From Candidatus Thalassarchaeum betae (GTDB lineage: Archaea > Thermoplasmatota > Poseidoniia > Poseidoniales > Thalassarchaeaceae), in assembly GCA_003193925.1 (NCBI GenBank), contig PSPG01000005.1, forward strand, positions 1,645 to 65,644: 64,000 nt of DNA, written 5' to 3'. The notes below the pieces were generated by a model. It ran no database searches, was not told the origin of the DNA, and saw nothing but the letters and a program-made list of their open reading frames with translations. Shown here piece after piece: positions 47,501 to 60,122 of this stretch. How positions within the stretch are numbered: position 1 is the first letter of the stretch; each line of letters begins with the position of its first letter. The position numbers and the translations under genes are program-made.

Positions 47501-48698
47501 CACCTTCCTCGAGCCCGGATTATACACTATCAGCCTCACAGTCATCGACGACAGGGGCCTGTCGTCGGCCACCAAGTCATACTCAATCAGGATTGAGAAC
47601 CCGCTGCCGGTGCCTGCGCTCACCTTCAGCTGCCCAAGCATCAACGGCACCGTGCTGGATGGCATCCCAGAGGACGAAGGAGTCGTCGTCTGGCAAATCC
47701 CGCACACCCCCGATGGCGGCGCATTCGTCGCACCCGGGGACCCGATCAGGTTCGACGGCTCGGGGAGCTACGACGCCGACCCCCTGTTCACCGGAAGGAC
47801 ATCCACCGACTCGAACGACCCCGAGTGGAACGGCATCGTCTCGTGGATCTGGGACTTCGGCGACGCCAGTCCGTCGGCCCATGGCCCCGTGGTCTGGCAT
47901 GCCTACGAGATACCGGGGGCCTACACAGTCACCCTGACCGTCGTCGACGGATTCGAGGGCGGCGAGACCAACACCACCTCGATGACCGTGTACGTCTCCA
48001 GGGCGCCTATCATCCTGACCAACGACCCGATCTCAGCCGATTACGTCAGCATCGGCGATCTGGTCCTCCTGAATGCCAGCGCCACCGACGCCGACCTGAC
48101 GGACGGCATAGAAGCCTGGCTCGATGTCGATGCCTCAGACGACAGCGACGGCGACGGCGATCCCACCAACGACCAGGACAGGCCCCTCACCGGTATCCTG
48201 ACCGTCAGATGGGACCTCAACGCCATGCAGGACGCCAATCTGGATGGCGACTTACGCAACGACTGGCTATGGGTCAATCAGACGTGGAACCAGGCCGGCG
48301 AGATCAGGATTGTGATGCAGGTCTGCGATGGAGTCGCTGTCTGCTCTTCCAGAGACTACGTCATCACCGTGCTGGCCCTTCAGGAGGATGACCGTCCCAA
48401 GTCTCTGGCTGACCTGACGTGGAGGGACCTGGTCCCGAACAAGGCGAGTGCGGGCCTGCTGGCCCTCGTAGCGGCCGTCCTGATTCTCGGGTGGTTTGTC
48501 ATGCGAGAGAAGGACGAGGACGAACTGGACGCCGAGGGGATGCTTGAGACCTACGACGTCGCTGAGGTGGAGGCCGAAGGGGGGCTTCCGGGGATGGACC
48601 AGCACAAGCCCCCTCCCCAACCGAAGTACCTGACGGTCGAAGAGCGAAGAGACAAGGAGTCCGGATACATCCGACCCATCCGGACGAGGAGGCGCTGA
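44592..48698 (+). CDS. Large surface metalloprotease with PKD domains
   Basis: 1,368 residues. Signal peptide (VPLLLIATMLLSLLTPMALA); a metallopeptidase-like domain with HEFEH at His225-Glu226-His229 and EGAADMA downstream, resembling the gluzincin layout of immune-inhibitor/M6-type proteases; then several PKD or PKD-like domains (YVWDLGDNNSSGLKNPVHSY, FTWDWGDGQSEYGQ, WIWDFGDASPSAHGPVVWHA); acidic DSDGDGDPTNDQD; a membrane helix (ASAGLLALVAAVLILGWFVM); and a cytoplasmic tail ending in basic RRR. ATG 44592 follows GGAGTG by six bases. The exact peptidase family is unsure. Confidence 0.82.
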   Translation: MAATRTAASRRVPLLLIATMLLSLLTPMALAEPESDDSMLEVMSGDLTDFTPSIEGKRYMFTDAAEPVFSATSFLKMEWRDAGYPGLILPFSPGYLNSRSSTRTCENAWSQGESGNISTASGTVAVTVQKISANSAILVEDGQIIPSTTVNDIVSTWESTIYPTDTSYFGTPPDVDNNCQIEIVLISIDGAGGTGGYYSPGISSVRESVFVDVDDLSWRNTILAHEFEHLLHNARDPYEYLWIDEGAADMAVYLCFGVTGTLTGHANAWSQDSSLSVRWWNGRIADYGAGFMFLMYLADKLGGGAAIQRLVADTATGGVAIENLAQSPETGSTAIGTTMSEIYANFSAAVSLDSAQGAFGFSNLDLTTGCIAAYICKAQMSGYNDQWVDGWNSSSQTIEGWGMRAYKFTQGSGAPLNLMVQPTQFGFDGAIMAKDADTGTWSMSSLRMDSGTGAGTGLVHGFGNTTDEVWLLTWYESMVSDCDYNYASCGITTGTYPTASLTVYAGLITDPAEVSIDTIMSFDRDGNNLDDSVRIDLEVVSNAFFEILEVTVEAYVNNTLTDSVVFDITAGNSVPSPRSVWFTPPSSGDWTFGIRVRDITGEVVDQAFALPMTIANMEPIASGSMSTSITQTWLPVSMFGSGYDSWGFGQLNGTFSHNETPTGYVWDLGDNNSSGLKNPVHSYLNPGNYQIVLVVQDQGGYYSEPQSWNISVSDISDPVPEISVDGVVMIDDLVLLTDQRVQFSARGTTDNLPLEQLDFTWDWGDGQSEYGQGLAEAGHSWVDGSADGIIYTLILTVDDGNHIVEHSLYIRVLNRLPKQVFDEPLQTYTLTPLTMPTVFEDSDGMIVEYNWYFEGGVNLGGSGMSLTSNFSATESVLQNPSVGWLEPGMKNVTIEVTDDDGNSSIATLWVQVLNQRPVAVFSRPADGTVDTVYTFESASFDPDGDTTLLQTIWEISELDEPVHNVSSVSHTFLEPGLYTISLTVIDDRGLSSATKSYSIRIENPLPVPALTFSCPSINGTVLDGIPEDEGVVVWQIPHTPDGGAFVAPGDPIRFDGSGSYDADPLFTGRTSTDSNDPEWNGIVSWIWDFGDASPSAHGPVVWHAYEIPGAYTVTLTVVDGFEGGETNTTSMTVYVSRAPIILTNDPISADYVSIGDLVLLNASATDADLTDGIEAWLDVDASDDSDGDGDPTNDQDRPLTGILTVRWDLNAMQDANLDGDLRNDWLWVNQTWNQAGEIRIVMQVCDGVAVCSSRDYVITVLALQEDDRPKSLADLTWRDLVPNKASAGLLALVAAVLILGWFVMREKDEDELDAEGMLETYDVAEVEAEGGLPGMDQHKPPPQPKYLTVEERRDKESGYIRPIRTRRR

Positions 48699-48700
48699 GC

Positions 48701-49606
48701 GTGAGGAACAGCCCTAGGAAACTCATTGCGGCCCTGATCAACCTCTGCCTGCTCCTACCCACAGTCGCGGTGTTCACCGCCGTCATCGCGGCTCCGATCG
48801 CATCAGCAGAGGCTACCTGCGACGTACCGGCGAGCAACATCCCCGGAATCGACCGGTACTTCGACGAGCACAGCGTCGAGGATGGCGGAATATGGTGGTG
48901 GCATGAGGGTGGGGGCAATGACCTCAGGTCCCTCGATGTTGATTTCAGCACCGAGATGACGATTCAGAACGACAGCGCCAACGCCGTCAGCATGGAGCTG
49001 GTGCCGGGTTACCAGTACACGTTCTGCATCTACCTGAGCCCGGACCAGGACTCTCCGCCCAACATGGGGGCGATCGGCGATGTCTACCTGATGACCGAGA
49101 GCAACTGGAACCGCTATGCCACCAGTTACAATGATCGCGAGTGGACCGAACTCGAGGAGGACCTGGAAAACGTGCCAGTCGAATGGCGGGACCTATTCGT
49201 CTGGCTCCCATTCAGGGACGTGCACGCTTACGAGAGCGTCTCCAGCGAGGTCTTCTCTGTGGCGATCGACTCCAGCGGCTCGCTGTGGTCGTCGGTCGAC
49301 TGGTTCGAGAGCGGGGACGAGAAGTACTACCTCGTCGTGGACGGCTGGGACAATGACAGGAGCACGGACAGAGGTGCGGCCGGAGGTACCATGAATGTCG
49401 AGATACTCGTCGATGTCGAGGAGAGAACGACGCTGCCGAATTTCATCGCCTACATCCTCATCGCGGCTCTGCCTCTGGCTTGCATCATAGCCCCCATGGT
49501 CATACACAGCCGATACATGTCAACGGGAATCAGCGAGGAAGATGGGGACCTCCGCCAAGTGCCCTACTTGGAAGACGAGAGCGATGAACGCGATGGCGAA
49601 GACTAA
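48701..49606 (+). CDS. Exported single-anchor protein of unknown function
   Basis: 301 residues. A signal peptide (LIAALINLCLLLPTVAVFTAVIAAPIASA) precedes an acidic, tyrosine/tryptophan-rich external domain (GGIWWWHEGGGNDLRSLDVD; WLPFRDVHAYESVSSEVF), a C-terminal membrane helix (FIAYILIAALPLACIIAPMVI) and a short acidic tail. It resembles a single PPC-like or jelly-roll beta domain, but no family is certain. The GTG start is two bases after the metalloprotease stop, so the two are co-transcribed; it may be a partner of that protein at the surface. Overlaps the convergent aroD by four bases. Confidence 0.75.
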   Translation: MRNSPRKLIAALINLCLLLPTVAVFTAVIAAPIASAEATCDVPASNIPGIDRYFDEHSVEDGGIWWWHEGGGNDLRSLDVDFSTEMTIQNDSANAVSMELVPGYQYTFCIYLSPDQDSPPNMGAIGDVYLMTESNWNRYATSYNDREWTELEEDLENVPVEWRDLFVWLPFRDVHAYESVSSEVFSVAIDSSGSLWSSVDWFESGDEKYYLVVDGWDNDRSTDRGAAGGTMNVEILVDVEERTTLPNFIAYILIAALPLACIIAPMVIHSRYMSTGISEEDGDLRQVPYLEDESDERDGED

Positions 49607-50424
49607 CCAGTCTCATACTCCAGTAACTGCCATGCGGTCTGCAAATCGGATGCGTTGATCCTCCCCTGCCTCGAAAGGTGCCATCCGGATTCCATAGTCG
49701 TGTAGACCATGGCCTGTCCCAGCAGGGGTGCGTGAATCCGAGTCCAGTCGCCCCCTGAGCCTGTCCCCATTATCGCGTTGGGGGTGCCTGAGCCATTGAG
49801 TTGCCAAGCAGCCTCGAAGAGGCGCAGGCCATCATGTCGGCCCAAGGTCCGGTAGCACATCTTCACCATCTCGCCGGCATCGGAGTTGTCCACCACGTCC
49901 TGGATGATCTCCGATGCCGATGGTGGCTGCTCCGAGGAGTGCTGGGAAGCGATGACTCGAGTCTTATCCCCGGCTGCATCGACCAGTGCCTTGCGTGGCT
50001 TGGACTCCATGTCCACCTCGAGATCGATCCAGCTCACGCCGCTCTCGATACCAGCCTTCAGGACCTCAATGCGCTGTCCCTCGTCGCCGGGATAATGCCC
50101 TCCCTGACGCTCTGGGCGGCATGTCAGCACCACGGGTAGCTCGATGCCCTGCTTGAGGAAAGCAAGCGCTGTGTGGACGTCCACCGAGTCCAATGGCTGC
50201 GGTATCATCTCGGGCTCGACGAACTTGGGGCGCTCTCGCTCTCCCTTGCCGTTCCCCTTCTCTTTCTCGGAAGGATCGGGGTCGGGCATCTGCTCGACCA
50301 CCCAGAGTTTGTCCAGACGGACCTCCACGAGATCAGCTCCGGCGGCCGTGGCCCTCGCGGCGTCCTTCAGCATCTCATCGACCGTGCACCCATTGAGTGT
50401 CACGCAGATGAGAGGTCGAGCCAT
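49603..50424 (-). CDS. aroD: 3-Dehydroquinate dehydratase, type I
   Basis: 273 residues. Type I DHQase, shikimate step 3, acting by Schiff base. Seen: ICVTLNG, ADLVEVRLDKL, VVLTCRPERQGGHYPGDEG, WIDLEVD, the catalytic His in VIASQHSSEQPPSA, and Lys in GEMVKMCYRT. A charged insertion after the first EVRLDK strand (EKEKGNGKGERERPKF region) is longer than in bacterial enzymes. Another shikimate gene, aroA, lies on the other side of gyrBA on the opposite strand. Confidence 0.9.
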   Translation of the reverse strand: MARPLICVTLNGCTVDEMLKDAARATAAGADLVEVRLDKLWVVEQMPDPDPSEKEKGNGKGERERPKFVEPEMIPQPLDSVDVHTALAFLKQGIELPVVLTCRPERQGGHYPGDEGQRIEVLKAGIESGVSWIDLEVDMESKPRKALVDAAGDKTRVIASQHSSEQPPSASEIIQDVVDNSDAGEMVKMCYRTLGRHDGLRLFEAAWQLNGSGTPNAIMGTGSGGDWTRIHAPLLGQAMVYTTMESGWHLSRQGRINASDLQTAWQLLEYETG

Positions 50425-50539
50425 TCGCCCGCCCCACCTTAGCGTTCTGTTTAACCGTGTCGTGAGGAGAAAGCAGGCCTAAGGCCTGAAATCGGTCGAA
50501 TATCCCCATTTTTCGCTGTTTTTGAGGTCCCCAGAAGGA

Positions 50540-50553
50540 GGGTTGAAGAACCC
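50540..50553 (+). promoter_or_regulatory. Upstream hairpin in the gyrB leader region
   Basis: GGGTT-GAAG-AACCC, 5-base arms with a tetraloop, flanked by further G and C runs (GGAGGG/CCCCCC) that can extend the stem with mismatches. It lies 52 bases before the gyrB ATG at 50605. Confidence 0.4.
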
Positions 50554-50580
50554 CCCAAGCACACGGTTGTACAGGTATGC

Positions 50581-52575
<1,995 letters not shown>

Positions 52576-52583
52576 GTGGTAGA

Positions 52584-55280
<2,697 letters not shown>

Positions 55281-55294
55281 GGGAAACCGCTCGG

Positions 55295-55305
55295 CTTAAG
55301 CGATT
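55295..55305 (+). promoter_or_regulatory. AT-rich promoter box of tRNA-Ser
   Basis: CTTAAGCGATT lies about 28 bases before the mature 5' end of the tRNA at 55327, the expected distance for an archaeal TATA element. Confidence 0.4.
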
Positions 55306-55326
55306 AACGCGGGTGGCCAGAGCGCT

Positions 55327-55413
55327 GCGGCAGTCGCATAGCCTGGCCATTGCGCTGGATTGCTAATCCAGTGGTGTTTCACCTCGGGAGTTCGAATCTC
55401 CCCTGCCGCGCCA
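55327..55413 (+). tRNA. tRNA-Ser (anticodon GCU), CCA encoded
   Basis: The acceptor stem GCGGCAG pairs with CTGCCGC. The D stem is GCA/TGC, the anticodon stem CTGGA/TCCAG holds the loop TTGCTAA (anticodon GCT), the long variable arm is TGGTGTTTCACC (class II, as for serine), and the T arm is GGGAG-TTCGAAT-CTCCC. The discriminator G is at 55410 and the terminal CCA (55411-55413) is in the DNA. It reads AGC/AGU codons. No intron is evident. Confidence 0.95.
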
Positions 55414-55549
55414 CCTCATTCATGGCAGTCTTCATGCGCTGAGCCGGCACACTCCCAGCGTGGACTGGGACGGTGAGTCGGACTACGGCAACTGGATCAG
55501 GGGCTAGTCGCATACGAGGTTTCAACCGAACGCCGCCCATGGCGGTGGC

Positions 55550-56734
55550 ATGCTGAGCATCGAGCCGATGGATCTGCACGGCCCCATCGACTGGGCGCTG
55601 CCGCCATCGAAGAGCCACATGATGCGCTGGCTCGCCCTCGCCGCGCAGGCCGAGGGCGAGACCGTCCTGAGCTTCGACGGCGAGCCGGGCGAGGACGTGC
55701 TCTCGATGGCCGAGTGCCTGCGGCAACTGGGTGCCGGTATCGAACAGAGTGCCTCGCAGTGGAGCGTCACCGGCGTCGGTGCGGACGGATTCAGCGAGCC
55801 CGAGGGGGTGCTGGACTGCGGCAACTCCGGGACTGCCGCTCGCTTCCTGACCGCAATCGCGGCTGGACTGGCATCGGCTGTCGCGCTGGACGGTGACGCC
55901 TCCCTGAGGCGGCGCGATTTGTCGGCTCTGAACAGCGCACTTCGCGAGTTCGGGTGCGAGATCTCCTCGGATGCCGTGCCCCTGTCGGTGAATGGCCCGG
56001 CCCGTACGGGCAGAGCCTACCTCGAGGTCGGCTCGTCCAGCCAGCCCCTCTCCGCTCTCCTCCTCGCCTCTCCGGGGTACTCGGCGCGTCTCCATCTAGG
56101 TATGTCCGAGGGGTCTGTGAGCCGCGGCTACTCCCGGCTCTCTTTCGAGCTGGCAGCGCTGTGCGGCTCTCCGAACAGGCTCGACGGCGACGTTGTGGTG
56201 ATCGAGCCGTGGCGTGTCTCGACGCCCCCTGCTGTCAGCATCCCCGAGGAGGTAAGCCTGCTGCCGATGGCGATGCTGATGTCCGAGCTGCATGACGCCG
56301 AAGTGGAAGTGCGCGGCTCGGGCATCGAACTCACGCCGGCACTGATGGCCTTGGCCGAACAAGAGAGCGAACTGGACCTGCGTGACGAGAGCGATGTCAT
56401 CACCCCTGCGGCGGCGCTGCTCGCTCTGGGCCGAGGGGGTCGAATCACGGGCGCGGCCCACTCGAGGGGCAAGGAGTCGGACAGGATACTCGGGACGGTC
56501 GGGCTGCTGGCCGCCTTCGGCATGGCGTCCAGCGCGACGGGGGATGGCATCGAGGTCCCGGGCGGGCAGGTCCCGGCGAGGCCGGAGTCACCGGTCCAGA
56601 CGCATGGTGACCATCGTATCGCAATGACGGCGATGGTGCTGGCCAGCAAGGTCGGAGGCAGCATCGTCAACCCGGAGATCAGCGCCGTCACCGACCCGGG
56701 TTTCATCGAGCGATTGACGGGATTGGGAGACTAG
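55550..56734 (+). CDS. aroA: EPSP synthase (3-phosphoshikimate 1-carboxyvinyltransferase)
   Basis: 394 residues, somewhat short for AroA. It transfers enolpyruvyl from PEP to shikimate-3-phosphate. Key segments: LPPSKSHMMRWLALAA (substrate Lys/Ser), LDCGNSGTAARFLTAIAAG (the GNSGTAxR motif), SSQPLSALLLASPGY, SRGKESDRI and THGDHRIAMTAMVLA. GGCGGTGG precedes the ATG. The 136 bases between the tRNA and this gene hold no recognised feature. The EamA transporter starts 12 bases downstream on the same strand. Confidence 0.93.
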   Translation: MLSIEPMDLHGPIDWALPPSKSHMMRWLALAAQAEGETVLSFDGEPGEDVLSMAECLRQLGAGIEQSASQWSVTGVGADGFSEPEGVLDCGNSGTAARFLTAIAAGLASAVALDGDASLRRRDLSALNSALREFGCEISSDAVPLSVNGPARTGRAYLEVGSSSQPLSALLLASPGYSARLHLGMSEGSVSRGYSRLSFELAALCGSPNRLDGDVVVIEPWRVSTPPAVSIPEEVSLLPMAMLMSELHDAEVEVRGSGIELTPALMALAEQESELDLRDESDVITPAAALLALGRGGRITGAAHSRGKESDRILGTVGLLAAFGMASSATGDGIEVPGGQVPARPESPVQTHGDHRIAMTAMVLASKVGGSIVNPEISAVTDPGFIERLTGLGD

Positions 56735-56746
56735 TCGGGGAATAAC

Positions 56747-57715
56747 ATGTCGAAGAGCGGCGGCAACCTCGTAACCCACTTCCTCCTCTTGCTGGTGGTC
56801 ATCATCTGGGGCTCCTCATGGGCCGTGGGAAGGATTCTCAGCAGCGGACTGGATTCAGAGAGACCGGCCACTCTGGACCCGGCGACGGCGGCATGGCTGA
56901 GGTACGCCGTGGTCGTGCTGATGTTCTTCGCATGGTGCGCCTACAAGTCGCTCACGGGTGATAGGGTCAGAGCCCTGCCGCCCGATCGCAACACTTGGAG
57001 GTCGGTGCTTTGGATAGGCTTCTTCGGAGTGATGATCTACCAGTTGCTGTTCATGCACGGGATGAAGTGGACGGCGGCGGGTGACGCCTCGCTGATCATC
57101 CCAATCAACCCGGTCTTCACCGTGCTGCTGGCGGCTCCGATGCTCGGCCAGCCCATATCGAGGAAGATGGCGCTGGGACTGTTCTTCGGAATCACCGGCG
57201 TGGCCGCGGTCGTGGGCTGGAGCCCCAATGTGGACATCCCGTTCGAGCACCGCCTGCTCGGTGATGCGATGGTCGTCTTCGCGGCCCTGTCGTGGGCCAC
57301 GACGACCAACCTGACCAAGCGCATCCTGCAGAGGCGGCGCGACGAGGCCGGGGCATCGGCCCTCGAGATAGTGATCTGGTACTCCTTCGCCGGCTGGGTC
57401 ATGCTGACGCCGTGGATGCTGTACGAGCTGTGGGGCGCGCCGCTTCCTGCGCCCACAACTGTCGAATGGGCCTCGATTCTCTACCTCGGCTCGTTCTCCA
57501 CCGTCCTCGCCTACGTCTGGTTCGCGATGGGCATAGACAGGCTCGGGCCGACGGCAGCGGCGTCGTACGTCTTCCTCGTGCCGGTCTTCGGCATACTCAC
57601 CGGCTGGGCGCTGCTCGACGAAAGCATCGGAGTCTCGATGCTGGTCGGCTTCGTGCTCATCGTGGTCGGGGTCCGCGTAGTGCAGCGCGAAAGCGCGAGG
57701 CTGAGAACCGATTGA
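56747..57715 (+). CDS. EamA/DMT-family transporter
   Basis: 322 residues with ten membrane helices in two EamA repeats. The first begins LLLVVIIWGSSWAVGRIL; the inner loops contain FFGVMIYQLLFMHGMKWTAAGDASLI and the second repeat SILYLGSFSTVLAYVWFAMGIDRLGPTAAASYVFLVPVFG. Family members export amino acids or other metabolites. Coupling to aroA (12 bases) may suggest an aromatic compound, but this is speculation. Confidence 0.9.
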   Translation: MSKSGGNLVTHFLLLLVVIIWGSSWAVGRILSSGLDSERPATLDPATAAWLRYAVVVLMFFAWCAYKSLTGDRVRALPPDRNTWRSVLWIGFFGVMIYQLLFMHGMKWTAAGDASLIIPINPVFTVLLAAPMLGQPISRKMALGLFFGITGVAAVVGWSPNVDIPFEHRLLGDAMVVFAALSWATTTNLTKRILQRRRDEAGASALEIVIWYSFAGWVMLTPWMLYELWGAPLPAPTTVEWASILYLGSFSTVLAYVWFAMGIDRLGPTAAASYVFLVPVFGILTGWALLDESIGVSMLVGFVLIVVGVRVVQRESARLRTD

Positions 57716-57741
57716 GGGAACGCCTCCGGTGTTGCCTCATC

Positions 57742-57750
57742 ATTAAATAG
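57742..57750 (+). promoter_or_regulatory. TATA box of the L10e gene
   Basis: ATTAAATAG is centred 26 bases before a predicted start near 57772. The resulting leader contains the ribosome-binding site GAGGTAGGT just before the ATG at 57784. Confidence 0.6.
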
Positions 57751-57783
57751 AGGGGGTCGTTGGGCGGCCAACGAGGTAGGTAA

Positions 57784-58323
57784 ATGGCACGCATGCCAGG
57801 CAGTATGTATCGTCAGATCAAGGGTCAGGCGTACACCCGGAGAGAGTACTCCGGCGGAGTCCCGAACAATCGCATACTGCGCTACTTCATGGGTGACCGC
57901 AAGGCGGCGGAGGCAGGTCAGTTCGACATCATCGTCGAGCTGTCCGCTGACAACGCATGCCAGGTTCGCGACACCGCTCTGGAGGCGACTCGACAAGTGG
58001 CCAACGCGACTATCAGGAAGGTTGCCGGAGACATGGGCTACGCCCTGCGCATGCACACCTACCCGCACCAGATCCTGCGCCAGAACAAGCAGGCCACCGG
58101 GGCCGGCGCGGACCGCGTCTCGCTGGGGATGCGCCAGTCATACGGGAAGAACGTGGGCACTGCCGCGCGGGTCCGGCCGGGTCAGACGCTGGTCTCCATC
58201 CAGACCATCCCAGAGCACTACCTGGTGGCCCGGGACGCACTGCGAAAGGCACGCTGCAAGCTCCCTACGCCATGCACTATCAGGCTCGTCAAGGGCGCCG
58301 AGCATTTGCAGGGGCTAGTGTGA
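57784..58323 (+). CDS. rpl10e: Ribosomal protein L10e/uL16
   Basis: 179 residues. Archaeal L10e, the uL16 homologue near the A site of the large subunit. It begins MARMPGSMYRQIKGQAYTRR and includes FDIIVELSADNACQVRDTALEATRQVAN, MHTYPHQILRQNKQATGAGADRVSLGMR and VRPGQTLVSIQT. A clear TATA box and GAGGTAGGT precede it. It heads a run of same-strand genes (HGPRT, Dph2). Confidence 0.96.
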   Translation: MARMPGSMYRQIKGQAYTRREYSGGVPNNRILRYFMGDRKAAEAGQFDIIVELSADNACQVRDTALEATRQVANATIRKVAGDMGYALRMHTYPHQILRQNKQATGAGADRVSLGMRQSYGKNVGTAARVRPGQTLVSIQTIPEHYLVARDALRKARCKLPTPCTIRLVKGAEHLQGLV

Positions 58324-58335
58324 GGTTGAGGGGCC

Positions 58336-58914
58336 ATGTCGCCCTCTGACCCTCTGACCGTACTGCAGGACTCACTGCGTGGAGCGCCGATCATCTGGAA
58401 GGGCGAGTACCCGTACTTCATCCACCCGATCTCCGATGGCATCCCGCGCATGGAGGCCGACGTGCTGCGCGCCACCTGCGACCTCATCGTCGAGATGGTA
58501 GACTGGTCCGAGATCGACCTCATCGTCAGCGTCGAGGCGATGGGGCTGCCCCTGCTCGCCGTGGTCGGGGACGCCACCGGCAAGCCCACCGTGGTGATCC
58601 GCAAGCGCTCGTACGGCATGGAGGGCGAGGTCCGCGTCGACGTCTCGACCGGCTACTCCCAGTCCACCGCCTACATCAACGACATCAAGTCAGGCGAGAG
58701 GCTCCTCATAGTCGACGACGTGATCTCCACCGGCGGCACCCTAGAGCCACTGCTCGAGGCGCTCGAGGGGATGGGCGCCGTGCTGCAGGACGTCGTCGTG
58801 GCCATCGAGAAGGGCGAGGGCCGAGAGCGATTGGCGCGAGAGCGCCCGGACTGGCCGATACGCACGCTCGCGCGCATCGACATCGTCGACGGCAGGGTCG
58901 AGATCCTAGGGTGA
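58336..58914 (+). CDS. hpt: Hypoxanthine/guanine phosphoribosyltransferase (archaeal type)
   Basis: 192 residues, about the usual archaeal HGPRTase length. Contains VSVEAMGLPLLAVVGDATGKP, IRKRSYGMEGEVRVDV, TGYSQSTAYINDIKSGERLL and the PRPP-binding loop LLIVDDVISTGGTLEPL. It converts hypoxanthine or guanine and PRPP to IMP or GMP. An adenine specificity cannot be fully excluded, since the family is close to Apt. It is 12 bases after the L10e gene. Confidence 0.9.
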   Translation: MSPSDPLTVLQDSLRGAPIIWKGEYPYFIHPISDGIPRMEADVLRATCDLIVEMVDWSEIDLIVSVEAMGLPLLAVVGDATGKPTVVIRKRSYGMEGEVRVDVSTGYSQSTAYINDIKSGERLLIVDDVISTGGTLEPLLEALEGMGAVLQDVVVAIEKGEGRERLARERPDWPIRTLARIDIVDGRVEILG

Positions 58915-58965
58915 AGCGTCCTATCAGATGAAATAGCGGCCGCCTGACCGCGGAGCGGGCGGAAT

Positions 58966-60075
58966 ATGGATCTGGAGCGTCACGACTTCCAGCTCGACGA
59001 GCTCGTCGAGAGAATCAAGGCGAACGACAACAGGCTGGTGGCACTGCAGGTCCCCGAGGGCCTCAAGATGCAGGCCCTCGAGATGATGGACACCATCGAG
59101 GACGGATCGGGAGCGCAGGTCATCCTGGCCGCTGACCCGTGCTACGGCGCGTGTGACCTCGTCCACGACAAGATGCGGTCGATGGGCGTCGAGTTGGTGG
59201 CCCACATGGGTCACAGCCAGATGAACATCGACTCTGGCATGCCGACGCACTTCATCCCCGTCACCTACGACGGTGACCCGGAGTTGGCCCCGGCCCTCCC
59301 CTTCCTGGAGCGGCATCGGGCAATCGCCCGATCCCGACTGGACTCGGTAGCGCAGGAAGAGGAGTTGGATGATGCCGCTGCGAAGCAGCGCTTCCTCGAT
59401 GCGGTCGGGCGCGTGGCCCCCCTGACGGGCACGAGGCTCGGACTGGTGGGCTCGATACAGCACCTCCACCTCCTGCCCGATTTCAAGGAGAGGCTCGAGA
59501 AGGCGGGCTTCGAGGTGGAGATACCGTCGGGGGGCGAGAGGCTCACTTTCCCCGGTCAGGTGCTCGGATGCAACTACTCGGGGGACGACCCCTCGATCGG
59601 TCACTACCTCTTCCTCGGCTCGGGCGACTTCCACCCCATCGGCCTGGTCCTCCACACCGGCAAGCCCCTCGCCATGCTGGACCCATACAGCGGGGATGCG
59701 ACCGAGATGTCCTTCGAGCGCATCGAGCGCATCCTGCGCCAGCGCTTCGGTCTAATAATGGCCGTCGACGGGGCCAAGACGTTCGGCATCCTGATTGGTG
59801 AGAAACCGGGGCAGATGCGCCGCAACCTAGCCATCCGGATGAAGCGGCTTCTCGAGAAGCACGGTCGCAAGGGGTACCTGCTGGCGCTGGACCACATCAG
59901 CCCAGACCTCATCGACTTCTACCCGGTTGACGCCTTCGTCAACACCGCCTGCCCGCGAATAGCGATCGACGACTCGGTGAAGTACGCCAAGCCGCTCATC
60001 ACCCCGTACGAGCTCGAGGTCGCGCTCGGTGAGAAGGAATGGCAGAGCGGATACCAGTTCGACGAGATTCCTTGA
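58966..60075 (+). CDS. dph2: Diphthamide synthase subunit Dph2
   Basis: 369 residues. A non-canonical radical SAM enzyme that moves the 3-amino-3-carboxypropyl group to a histidine of elongation factor 2. The three dispersed cluster cysteines are visible in AADPCYGACDLVHD, GQVLGCNYSG and FVNTACPRIAIDDSVKY. VALQVPEGLKMQALEMMDTI is the family start. It precedes orc1/cdc6 on the same strand. Confidence 0.94.
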   Translation: MDLERHDFQLDELVERIKANDNRLVALQVPEGLKMQALEMMDTIEDGSGAQVILAADPCYGACDLVHDKMRSMGVELVAHMGHSQMNIDSGMPTHFIPVTYDGDPELAPALPFLERHRAIARSRLDSVAQEEELDDAAAKQRFLDAVGRVAPLTGTRLGLVGSIQHLHLLPDFKERLEKAGFEVEIPSGGERLTFPGQVLGCNYSGDDPSIGHYLFLGSGDFHPIGLVLHTGKPLAMLDPYSGDATEMSFERIERILRQRFGLIMAVDGAKTFGILIGEKPGQMRRNLAIRMKRLLEKHGRKGYLLALDHISPDLIDFYPVDAFVNTACPRIAIDDSVKYAKPLITPYELEVALGEKEWQSGYQFDEIP

Positions 60076-60122
60076 GCACGCGCGCGCAGCAGACGGGCGT
60101 ATGCGTGCGCGCTGCTCCAAAT

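Noticed and set aside
55414-55549. Short 15-codon frame (GTG near 55459) between the tRNA and aroA
   Set aside because: No ribosome-binding site, no family and too short to support.
60076-60122. Replication origin next to orc1/cdc6
   Set aside because: Only 47 GC-rich bases are available; no repeated origin-recognition boxes or AT-rich unwinding region are visible, though an imperfect GC-rich inverted repeat exists.
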